DNA from: Serratia symbiotica
Lineage (GTDB): Bacteria > Pseudomonadota > Gammaproteobacteria > Enterobacterales > Enterobacteriaceae
Direction: 5' to 3'
Assembly (NCBI GenBank): GCA_900380265.1
Contig: LR025083.1
Location: forward strand, 558,001 to 622,000
Length of the DNA stretch: 64,000 bases
Position 1 is the stretch's first letter; every line of letters begins with the position of its first letter. This document shows positions 1 to 10,100 of the stretch, piece after piece. Made by a program: the position numbers and the translations under genes. The notes below the pieces were generated by a model, which was not told the DNA's origin, did not search any database, and worked only from the letters and a program-made list of their open reading frames with translations.

Positions 1-861
1 AAGCCGTATTAGATATATCTCTTCTTCTACAAAGTGTTACTATATTATATAGTTTCATGTCATTCTAGTGTCGACCTCGCTTTTCAATCAGCTACTGTTA
101 TATAAGTACAAAACGTAAAAAACAATCAATAATAATTATCAATAAATCTAATTTATAGGCGCCTTCTCAACTTCTTAAAGAATTTTTTAAATCATGCGCT
201 GCTAACTGTCAGTGGGTTAAATAATCGAGCTCTGTTTTAGCTGAGCTCAGCATCTAAACAGAAAGCTAAAGGGTGAACATAGCGTGGGCTCTTGAGTAGA
301 CTAAGAGCTCAGCTGATGCAGACATATCTTTTATTGTGGACGTAGCGATTGCTAGGTGATTAGAAGTGCTCGATAGCAGCGCAGTTTCTGTCGATATTAA
401 AATTGTCTATAATGCTTACTTAAAATTAAGTGCTTCTGGTAGAACCCCATTAGGGCAAACACCCTTGCGCTAGTCGGCGAGTTTAGGTACTAACTCGGCC
501 ACTCATCCTTGTTATACTGGCATAAGTATGCAGATAGGAGAGGGTTGTTCGCTTTTAACGGCTTATTTATCGGACTCTGGACGTTGACAGAAGTGCATAG
601 GCGTGGTTGCTGCCAGGTAGGTATGCAATAGACTAATATAGAAAAGAAAATCCTTTAACTCCCCAGACAGAGTGTCCAATCAGGCTGAGAAGCTGCGCAG
701 TATAAACTGTTTATTTAAAAAACTAAACTGCATTACCGCAGGTACTCTCAATAACGCCGGGCATTGATTTTTCTGTTGCATCGCCATATGCTTATTGGTC
801 TTTATTGTATGGATTGCCTGCTATTGATATGGTGGGCGACAACACTAATTAGGACTGCAGT
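1..861. other. non-coding stretch upstream of prlC
   Basis: No open frame of useful length and no recognisable gene is visible here on either strand. In E. coli the divergent neighbour of prlC is rlmJ. I looked on the minus strand for its conserved N-terminus and did not find it. On the plus strand the last 100 bases before prlC (about 759-852) stay open for 32 codons and end in TAG. Their content (for example VASPYAYWSLLYGLPAID) looks protein-like, but I cannot name the family. The stretch is best described as decayed DNA with the prlC leader at its end. Confidence 0.5.
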
Positions 862-2898
862 ATGATGCTCAATCCGTTGTTGGCCTCGTTTTCTCTTCCG
901 CCGTTTTCGGCGATCCGGCATGAAGATATCGTGCCTGCAATTCAATCGGCATTAGAAGACTGCCGTGCTGTAGTAGAATGCGTGATAGCGTCGCAGGGGC
1001 CATTTACTTGGGTCAACCTGTGCCAGCCACTATCTGAATCAAACGATCGCCTAGCTCGCATATGGTCGCCCATTGCGCATCTGAACTCGGTGAAAAACAG
1101 CTTAGAACTGCGCTCTGCCTACAAGCAGGCGCTGAACCTGCTATCTGAATACAGCACCTGGGTAGGTCAGCATAAAGGGTTGTATCAAGCCTATCGTAGC
1201 TTGAAAGAGCAACCCACTTTCAGCCAACTAAGCGCAGCGAAACAAAAATCAGTGGAAAACGCGCTACGTGACTTTGAGCTAGCTGGCGTTGGCTTGCCGG
1301 CGGAGAAACAGAAGCGATACCGTGAGATTGTAGCACGGTTATCTATACTGGGCTCTATCTACAGCAACAACGTCCTCGATGCCACCATGGGGTGGTGCAA
1401 ATTGATTACTGACCAAACTAAACTGAGCGGTTTGCCCGCCAGCGTCTTGGCACAGGCCAAGGCACAAGCGAAAGAGGAAGAAGGTTGGTTGCTGACGTTG
1501 GATATGCCGATTTATATCCAGGTACTCACTTACGCCGAAAACCGTGCGCTGCGTGAAGAGATGTACCGCGCCTTCGCCACCCGCGCTTCTGATCAAGCGC
1601 CGAACGCAGGTAACTGGGATAATAGTGCAGTGATATCAGAAATACTTGCTCTTCGCCATGAATCGGCCCAATTGCTTGGCTTTGAGACATACGCTAATAA
1701 ATCGCTAGCTACTAAAATGGCGGAAAGTCCAGAAGAGGTGATGAGATTCCTAAATGATTTGGCGAAGCGCGTCCGTCCTCAGGCCGCGCAGGAACTGGCG
1801 CAACTACGTATCTTTTCCAAACGACATTACGGGGTAGAGGTGCTAGAAGCCTGGGATATAACTTATTATAGTGAAAAACAAAAACAACACCTATTCTTTA
1901 TTAGTGACGAACAACTCCGCTCGTATTTCCCGGAGAAACGGGTGCTAGAAGGGCTGTTTGAGGTTGTAAAACGTATCTACGGTATCACCGTCAACGAGCG
2001 AGGCGGCGTGGATACCTGGCATCCAGATGTGCGTTTCTTTGATTTATTGGACGAAAACGGTGAATTGTGTGGTAGCTTCTACCTTGACTTGTATGCGCGT
2101 GAAAACAAGCGCGGTGGTGCCTGGATGGACGAGTGTATCTGCAGACTGAGGAAGCTAGATGGCACACTGCAAAATCCAGTCGCTTACCTGACATGTAACT
2201 TCAATAGTCCGATAGGTAACCAGCCGGCGCTATTTACTCATAACGAAGTGACTACGCTCTTCCATGAGTTCGGACACGGCCTGCACCATTTGCTTACCCA
2301 AATAGACACTGCCGGGGTGTCAGGGATTAGCGGCGTGCCGTGGGATGCGGTTGAATTGCCGAGCCAGTTTATGGAACACTGGTGCTGGGAAGCGGAGGCA
2401 TTGGAATTGATCGCTGGTCATTACCAAACAGGTGATGCGCTACCAAAAGAGACGCTCGACAATCTGCTTTCAGCCAAAAACTATCAGGCGGCACTATTGA
2501 TCCTCCGTCAGTTAGAGTTTGGTCTGTTCGATTTTATTATTCATTTCAAGTATAGCCCTTCAACTGGTGCGCAAATTTTACTGACGTTGGCGGAAGTAAG
2601 AAAAAATGTGGCGATAGTATCTTCACCAACCTGGTGTCGATTCCCACACACTTTTAGTCATATTTTCGCGGGCGGCTATGCAGCGGGTTACTACAGCTAT
2701 CTATGGGCAGAAGTACTCTCAATTGATGCTTATTCGCGTTTTAAAGAGGAGGGTATATTTAACCCCAAAACAGGGAAATCCTTCTTAGAAAAGATTTTAT
2801 CGCGCGGTGGTTCGGAAGAGTTTATGGTACTGTTTAAGCGTTTCCTTGGCCGAGAACCACAATTACATTCTCTGCTGATCCACTACGGTATTACTTGA
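862..2898 (+). CDS. prlC: oligopeptidase A (M3 family zinc metallopeptidase)
   Basis: This cytoplasmic peptidase degrades short peptides, including cleaved signal peptides. The product is 678 aa, against 680 in E. coli, and is alignable end to end with it from memory, so the gene looks intact. The zinc site HEFGH lies at residues 468-472. The third ligand is expected to be Glu498 in the VELPSQFME segment, as in the thimet oligopeptidase family. The C-terminus (FKRFLGREPQLHSLLIHYGI) matches the family end. Two ATG codons are adjacent, at 862 and 865. The Shine-Dalgarno-like AGGA at 851-854 is better spaced for 862, but the E. coli N-terminus (MTNPLL) aligns better with 865. Its partner rsmJ follows 11 bases downstream and is a pseudogene, so prlC has been kept while its operon mate decays. 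Confidence 0.96.
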   Translation: MMLNPLLASFSLPPFSAIRHEDIVPAIQSALEDCRAVVECVIASQGPFTWVNLCQPLSESNDRLARIWSPIAHLNSVKNSLELRSAYKQALNLLSEYSTWVGQHKGLYQAYRSLKEQPTFSQLSAAKQKSVENALRDFELAGVGLPAEKQKRYREIVARLSILGSIYSNNVLDATMGWCKLITDQTKLSGLPASVLAQAKAQAKEEEGWLLTLDMPIYIQVLTYAENRALREEMYRAFATRASDQAPNAGNWDNSAVISEILALRHESAQLLGFETYANKSLATKMAESPEEVMRFLNDLAKRVRPQAAQELAQLRIFSKRHYGVEVLEAWDITYYSEKQKQHLFFISDEQLRSYFPEKRVLEGLFEVVKRIYGITVNERGGVDTWHPDVRFFDLLDENGELCGSFYLDLYARENKRGGAWMDECICRLRKLDGTLQNPVAYLTCNFNSPIGNQPALFTHNEVTTLFHEFGHGLHHLLTQIDTAGVSGISGVPWDAVELPSQFMEHWCWEAEALELIAGHYQTGDALPKETLDNLLSAKNYQAALLILRQLEFGLFDFIIHFKYSPSTGAQILLTLAEVRKNVAIVSSPTWCRFPHTFSHIFAGGYAAGYYSYLWAEVLSIDAYSRFKEEGIFNPKTGKSFLEKILSRGGSEEFMVLFKRFLGREPQLHSLLIHYGIT

Positions 2899-2909
2899 GA
2901 ATCTGGCAG

Positions 2910-3647
2910 GTGAGGGTAGCTTTAAGGTGTGAAGTAGGTGTTGATTCTAGTGTCTTATCTATTTTGGCATACCGGTGGCAGTTAATATCTGACGACGCTT
3001 CGCCGCTTGCGCTTATACTGACCCCGGACAGGTGAGTGCTGAACAAGCGTGATGAATTTAAATTGGGAGCTATCTACGTCGACTTCGTCTCTGCCAAGCC
3101 GGCATATAGACATTGTTTTGGTGGGGGTGAAGCAATGGCTAAAGCAGTCTGCCTAAGAAGACGTGAATTTCCGGATGTACTTGACCCTACTGACGGCTTG
3201 GGCGCGATGCTTTTTGCTAGCAGCATTAGGCTGCCGGGTCAGAATACGAGAACGGAACGCCGTAGTGTTCGCATTGCTCGATGATGGTCTGAAACACCAC
3301 TATCAGGGTGCGGATATTTGGGAATGGTTACGTGAGCGTTTTATGTTTATGGATATCAGAACCCTAATTAATGCGCAGACTAATTGCACTCCGCGCCCAG
3401 AGGCGCTATACAGCGATCTGATGTATAGCGCATAAAAAGAAACCGGGCTAGTGGAAAACAATGAAGATATTCTAATTACTTGTGGCGGTGATGATGATTT
3501 CACTAGATTGTTAACTCTGGCGCGCAAATTGTCGCCTAGGCGTTGCGTAGTGAAACACCCTAACTACCCATCACACTAGGTAAGGTAATACTACATGCTT
3601 CCTAATCAAGTGAAAGCCATGGCTTCGATATTTACATGCCACTATAA
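2910..3647 (+). pseudogene. rsmJ: 16S rRNA (guanine-1516-N2) methyltransferase, decayed
   Basis: The ancestral enzyme methylates G1516 of 16S rRNA. From GTG 2910 the frame reads VLSILAYRWQLISDDASPLA, which matches E. coli RsmJ residue for residue. It then hits an in-frame TGA near 3031 and continues as KRDEFKLGAIYVDFV (family KRDEPKLGGIFVDFV). A frameshift near 3215-3225 moves the match to another frame, giving ALGCRVRIRERNAVVFALLD (family [20 protein letters not shown]). A further stop falls at 3433. Later pieces read RRCVVKHPNYPS and, in a third frame at 3612-3647, HGFDIY before TAA (family HRFDIY). The SAM-binding region (family DATAGLG, here DPTDGLG) is altered. The order prlC-rsmJ is the same as in E. 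coli, which supports the call. At least one nonsense mutation and two frameshifts mean no functional enzyme is possible. Confidence 0.93.
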
Positions 3648-5067
3648 GCACAGGTTAGTGATGATTGATTCATGCAACTCTGTGGTGTTGTTCCGAGGCG
3701 TTGTCAATGCTGTGACGTCTCGTTCCGTATATTTCGACGCTACATAGGTTCACGCCAGGGTCACCTGTTCTGCGGGGTATCTCGAATAGCCTGAGGCATA
3801 ACTTGGTTCGTTTAGTCGTGACTTGTGCGAGGAACAATACTACAACGGGCTGCGCGATACAACTTCACATATCTTAACAGATTTCTGTCTGAAAGGTGGT
3901 GGCGGAATCAACATGGCACTTGTAATTCAGTATACTCAGTAAGTAATTGTAAATAGCAAGTCATCGTTTCCCGCATTTTACTAGCATTTTTCCAACAGTT
4001 CGGGAAAGTTTGGAAAGTACAATAATAGGTTTGCATTTTGTGGTTTTCAGATCTTTACTCACTTTAATTGGTGAGTGCTGTGAGTAGGATGGGGGTTGTT
4101 AGGAGAGTTTAATGTTAATCTTGTGTGTTAAAGACTTAACATTTACTGCAATGCGGTTGAATGTCTGTAGCACCACTGACTTTGGTATTTACTTTGTTCT
4201 GATTGTTGTCTCCTTTAGATGGAGCTTGCGAGAGTATGCACATGGAGAGTGCACATAAATACAAACTCGGCATTGCGAAATTAACTAAATTTGATCTACA
4301 CAAATAGGGTAATGGCGCTTTAAATATTAATTATATTTCTGATCACTTAGAGAAGGGGATTGAGGAAGCACTTAATTCTTATTACACATAAGAAGCGATT
4401 AATAAACTATTTTTAGCACACTTGCTCTAAGAACGAAACGTAAAATATTAGCACTTAATCTAGTATTAAAGAAATTACAAGATAGGCGAACAAAATCACG
4501 TTTGATACTAGGGTCAATATATCTAGTGTAATCTCTTTCTGATTGCACTCCGCACGATTAGCATATTGTGATACACGTTATTAATCAGTAGGTGTTCACA
4601 AGAGATTAGCTTATACTAAGCTGCATAATATTAGCCGAATCACAATAGGTTTATACAGCCTATTCTATGAAACCCGCTAGCGTTTGTACTAGATCGCGGC
4701 TACCGATGACAGCTGTTCTAATTGGGTAATCAGTATGACATAGTAGCTTTGGAATTGCTGAATAGGTCCTTGGGTATTCCTTATCGTATATTGGTTATAG
4801 TGACATCAAGAAGCCTACTATACAGCCAGAATTATTAGAATTCATGTTAAATTATAGAGATTTTAGTCTTATATAAGAGAAGCATGGTTATAGCTGTATC
4901 TACCGTAGTTTGATTATCTGGAATGGGATGTGTTAGTAGACTAGGAGTCTAGTTTCTATATTAAACTATTCTAATATAAAAGAGTAAATAACATCGCATA
5001 GAACAAGTCACGTATATCTCGTGCTTTCCCTAACTGAGCAGGGTGTTAGCAAATTTATTTGGCGGCC

Positions 5068-5116
5068 TTAGTGAATCTCAGACCCCGTCTATCAGGCGGG
5101 GTCTGAGATTCACTAA
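5068..5116. repeat. perfect inverted repeat, 20-bp arms, 9-base loop
   Basis: The left arm 5068-5087 and the right arm 5097-5116 are exact reverse complements, separated by nine bases. The stem contains a GC-rich core (CAGACCCCG) and AT-rich ends. There is no U-run immediately after either arm, so it is not a typical intrinsic terminator. It lies inside decayed DNA with no gene close by. Twenty perfect pairs are far beyond chance. It could be a relic of a mobile-element end, a REP-like element or a former terminator. Confidence 0.9.
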
Positions 5117-7181
5117 AACCGGACTTTCGAAATTACTGCATCTGGCTCCGAATATATTTGTGTGCTAACAAGTCTAAACGGGACCAGAATAGTGGAAAAG
5201 TGTCTATTAGGGGGAGAATCCTGATATCGTTAGGGAGTAGATCTAGGTATTTAATCTTATCGTCTGTAGTCTACCTGTAAGGTAAGAGGATTTATAGATG
5301 ACCTGAGGAGTACGGCAAAAGAAGCGTTTTCAGACGTCTTTCTTATATAGAACCCTCAAGGGTTGATGTATCTATTGAAGACTCTGACAATGATGTGTAT
5401 AACTTGCCTGATATTAACATTATGATTCTTATATAAACAGTCTATAAGGGTTGAAGCCTTAGTCGGGAATTAGTTCCCTTTTGCTAATCTTTAGTCCCAT
5501 TAGCCTTTGATAGCTCTTCTCTAGCTCCAGAGAAGCTTTAGTAGTTTGAATTTTTTAGATGTTAGGCTCATTGTGCTTCTCTTATGCGCGCATTTATCCT
5601 CCTGTGATTTCATCAGATTTATGTTCGCACAGATCAGGCCGGCACTTTCCACGATGTTGGCAAGGTAACGGCAAAGCGCTTAGGCGCTGAGTTCATGCGA
5701 CACTAAATACCATATCATCCAAATACATAGCCACCGCCAACACCTGGTTTATGTGGAAAGCTGATTACAGATCACCATGTATCAATCTTGTAGTGTAGGT
5801 AGATGTTGATAAGGATAGGTGATAATAGGGCACTCTTCGTGCAAGCCATTAAAAGGAAGCGTGTTGTCCTCTTCCTAGGATTGATGGAATTATCATCAGT
5901 TTAATAATTATCAAGGGTTAACGACCCCACAGCTTTTTCTGGCGAAGTCCTATCTATTCGTTAGTCGAGTTCCTATTGAAATATTTATCCATATTATTCT
6001 CAATAACCGCGCCGTTCTAGTTATGCAACATATTTTTACAGGGCGTAATGCAATGTAATAAGTTACATTCGGAGTTCATTCGTAAGAGAGGGGAAGAAAA
6101 GCGGCCTATATGTTTCTTAGAAAACTATTTCAATCAAAGGTATATCACCTTACCTGCCTATAAAGGAGAAGGCAGGTGACTTGTAACTTGGTGTCCTATT
6201 TTAGTTGTCTCTTATTTTGCATAAGTTAGCTAAGCCCAGTGTCAGACCCGAATAAAGATGATGATATTTTTACCTATTTCTTCAGCTCATTCAGGAGTTG
6301 TCAGACGTTAGACCTGACAGAGCCTGAATTTTAGACTATATCTTCAATTTTTGTTGATTATGATTATCAGGCGTTTATTAGCACGATCATTGTTTTTCTC
6401 TGATGCTTGATGTAGTGGCTAAATCTTCGATCTATGGTCATGTCCTACTTTTATTCTTATTATTTTTGACGATTAGTTCCTGATATTCATCTTTATGACC
6501 TTGCGTTTAGGCGGCCTAGTGCAACCAATATCCTGTTATTTCCCTGAAATAACTGTATCTCTTTTATGCCTTAATGTATCTATATGGACTACCTGCCTGT
6601 CTTTCCAGGTGCTTGGTTTCTTGTCTAATATACCCAGGTTAGCGCCTAACAGCCTGTCGACTATCAGACGGAGTACATGGTAGATTAGATGACTATTCTA
6701 TTTCTGGACATCACCTCATCATTATTCTGTCTTGAAGACTATTCTGCTTACGATTTAGCCGCTAGGTTTCTAGAGAAGTCGCAACACTTGCTATTTAGTC
6801 GCGAGCTCACGTTGTTTAGGAGAGGACTGTACCTGCAAGACAAGGATCATTTTTCACACCTTGTGAAATCTTGCAAGGAGGAGATACGTCAATAAGGTAC
6901 TGATTAAATTATGCTAAATATCTCTTAATAGTATGCTCCGTCGGAGGGTAGAAAGATAAGATAAAATTGAGAACTAATTCTATTAGTTGTATCTTTAATA
7001 AAGAGGGTTTCTCTTTAACCGTTTACAATGAACAAGTAAATTACGTTTATCTAAAGTGGGTTAAAGTTTTTAAACCTATGGTGACTTAGGATTTGCATCT
7101 CATTTATCAGTAGCAGTTACATATGCTTCTATAGCAGTGCTAATGACGGTGGTATCTAGGGTTGTCCGGTGATAAAGATTA

Positions 7182-7400
7182 TTAAATAAACAGGTCTTGG
7201 GTTATTTCTAGGACAGCACGGCAAAATTCTGTCTGCTGCCTTTCACCCATTTGTTCAGTAGTCGATTAATGCACAAGCGTGACTAGGTTGGTGTGTCCGT
7301 AAGCGCTCATTAGATCTGATAACCGAGACATTGCTGGCATACTGGCTCGGAATATATGAGCAATGTCTATGCCCGTCACTATCTTCTGATACAGTGATTC
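7182..7400 (-). pseudogene. unidentified protein relic
   Basis: Read on the minus strand from 7400 to 7182, one frame runs for 72 codons with a single internal stop and ends in TAA. It contains protein-like stretches such as DIAHIFRASMPAMSRLSDLM and, after the stop, TEQMGERQQTEFCRAVLEIT. The amino-acid composition looks like a soluble helical protein rather than random translation. I do not recognise the family. A 10-bp inverted repeat (7326-7335 and 7359-7368) lies inside it. Confidence 0.4.
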
Positions 7401-8754
7401 AAGTAAAAGTTACTTGTGGTGGTTGTCGTGTAGCGGGTTTCTGACAGTATCGCCAATAGGATTCAGTACACGTTTATAGTCATTATCCGGCTGGAGTTCT
7501 CAGAGGTACTAGTTAGCGGAGCCTAAACAGGGACAGATCGGTACGAAGAATCACAAGTGGCAGCGTCTTGCTTTTTATTTTTATAGTGTTGCTCACTCTC
7601 TTCCTAAGAGAAGAGATTGAATTGCGCAGGTAAGTAACTATTTTTATATGAACTATTAGTTATACTAGCCTCTAAAAACGATGGACCAAAACATTTTAAT
7701 TTGGAGCATCGATTTCTCCTGATAATCAACAATAAATAGCTAAATCTTCCACCTTGATCTTTTTGATACTAGACTTATGCTAGTGTTAGCAGTGTCGCCA
7801 CTGACTGGTTGCACTGCGCTTTTTGATTAGGGCGTTCCTCAATTGTATCGCCGATATTTCTATATTACTTCAGGTAATAGGCTGGAATCATACGGTGATA
7901 GTTGCAAGTGAAGACATGCGTATGATTTAAGTTAAAATAAACTCATTTTATAAAAAGATATTTCCATAAATAACGTGTGCTTTACGAAGGTTTAGTGAGC
8001 GCACACCGCCCTATCCCTGCCTGCTGTGATTAGACTAGGCTTTATCCGTGTTTTCCGCATTCAAATAAAATTAATGCTAGTTTTGTAGTGGTAGTACTGA
8101 GTACTCTACGTCCACCCTTAGCCCAAATAGGGTTACCACGGTGATTAAAGGTTGCAGTACATTGGGCATCAATGGCATTTGCTGCTGGCGTATCCTTTAG
8201 CTGGTCCAAGAGTTAGCCGTTGGGTAATGCTTATTTAAAAGGGTTTATATTCTCTTCAGGAAAGTGCTAAATAACACAGTAAAAATTAACTATAACGTCG
8301 TTAATTTTATTAAATACTTAATATATTAAGGTGTTAATAAAGAACAGGGTAGTTGGATTGAAGAAGCGTTAAACAGAACAGGCGTCTTCAGTTAATAGGA
8401 GGAAAATCTGGGCTGCGAGTTTTTGACTAGCACCAACTGAGGGATGAGGTATTAGGCATACCGTGCCCGTGCAGTCTTGATCTATTATAGTGATTAATCT
8501 TGTTTTATTAATCAGTATAATCAATAATAACACCTATATTCTGGTGCTCAACTTCTCAGCGTTAGCCGATAGTGAGAATCAGCTAATAAAATCTGTTAGG
8601 GATATAATAGATATTAAGTATTATGTGGTGGTAATAAAGAAGCAGCCATTCTGTGCAGACCATATTTAGCGCAGTGTTAATATCAAGCTAGTTAATTAGA
8701 GAATAGTATTCCGTTTAGACGAACAGGTGCTTTCTCAGCGTCCTTATAATAATC

Positions 8755-8781
8755 CACATTCTGCTCATCTGGCAGAATGTG
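8755..8781. repeat. perfect inverted repeat, 10-bp arms, 7-base loop
   Basis: CACATTCTGC at 8755-8764 pairs with GCAGAATGTG at 8772-8781. No T-run follows it on either strand. It stands alone in the desert. Ten perfect pairs with a short loop are only mildly unexpected across 64 kb, so this may be chance or an eroded terminator. Confidence 0.6.
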
Positions 8782-10100
8782 CTGTTGGTGTGGGCGGTTT
8801 TAATGAGTATATGAACCACTGTTCCTGCACAAAATATGCGCATTTCTGCTATTACTTTCTCTTTGATCTAGATTTTATCTTCTAACTTCTAGTGCTGGTT
8901 AGCAGGCGCGATAGTCGTTATTTTCAGTAGAGTATATGGTAAACACAAAGATAGGATTTTATCTAATTGTCAGATAGACGGTCTCGCAGAGCTAACTTCA
9001 CGCTAGAGGGAGCGCTAAAGGTGCACCTTAGAAACTAGTTCTTGTAGTTAATATGCGAGGTAGATGATGGCCACAGTTTTCGGGTGATCCAGTATCCTGT
9101 TGATATACACATCCAAGCCTAAATAAATTTATTTCTATCATTAATAAATATGTAACGGAATAGTTCGAACTTCCATAAAAGTTACGAGTTATTATTTTAT
9201 TAGAATAATATATATGATAAGTAGTAATACTAACTGTATTACTGCATTGGCTGATGCAGGAATAGTTCGTTTATCCGTATAGCTAGAAATGTGCTATATA
9301 TATGACTACAAGTAGGGATAGCTATTGTGTAGTAATATAACTTGATAACCGGTTAGTAGCCATATCCCTCACTTTAAGTCCTGACTGATATTTGGCAGGA
9401 TAGTGAGCCTATCTGGAACTGGTCTTTTTACATCATTCTTCCGCCTAGTCAGCAACCAGCCTACCTCCACTTAGGTGTATTTAGTCTACCGTTGATAGTT
9501 TAGCACTTATATCGTTATTATTTAAATTAAAAGGGAATGCATGGTTATTATTACTCTGAGTACTAGCTTTTATTTTTATTAAAGTGAAGTGGTTCAATTT
9601 TTAAAAAATAATCAAACCAACTGTTTGTGGGCTAAAAATAATTACAAAATGAGATTGTTTTTTGATTAGATTTATAAAATTTAAGGGTGCCACTTATATT
9701 AGAGTGATACTAACTGACTTATAGTCGGCTTGACATGCCGCCTGGCTCATGTTTGGTAACTAACTCTTGTACGACGGAGATCCCTTTCTTGGCATATCGT
9801 CTCTATTGCAGAATATTCCCTGCTAGAATAGGCTATTCCGTATTAATAGTTGGTTGAAATATAAAAATATAGCTTGTCTGTAGTGTATTTCGTAGTATGG
9901 GAGGAGGTTACCCAGTAGAATGGAATGATAATTGCTGCATTAATCATCATAATGGGAATGGCCTTGATGGTGCTCAGCAAGTGGCTATTCTTCAATTCAT
10001 TTAGCTTCATCCCGCATTAAGAAAAAAAATATTTTTATTTTTAGTTTGAATATTAATAATGGAATCTTGCGTGCGTTTCTTATTTTACCGCATCTTATCT

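Larger units (their letters stand above)
3648..10100. other. gene desert, first part
   Basis: About 6.5 kb without a recognisable gene. Open frames are short (62 and 68 codons near 6.5-6.9 kb), at the length expected by chance in AT-rich DNA, and resemble nothing I know. Two perfect inverted repeats (5068-5116 and 8755-8781) and one coding relic on the minus strand (7182-7400) are listed separately. Short coding-like snatches also occur around 8040-8200 on the minus strand, but I cannot assign them. No transposase, tRNA or promoter cluster was seen. Confidence 0.6.
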
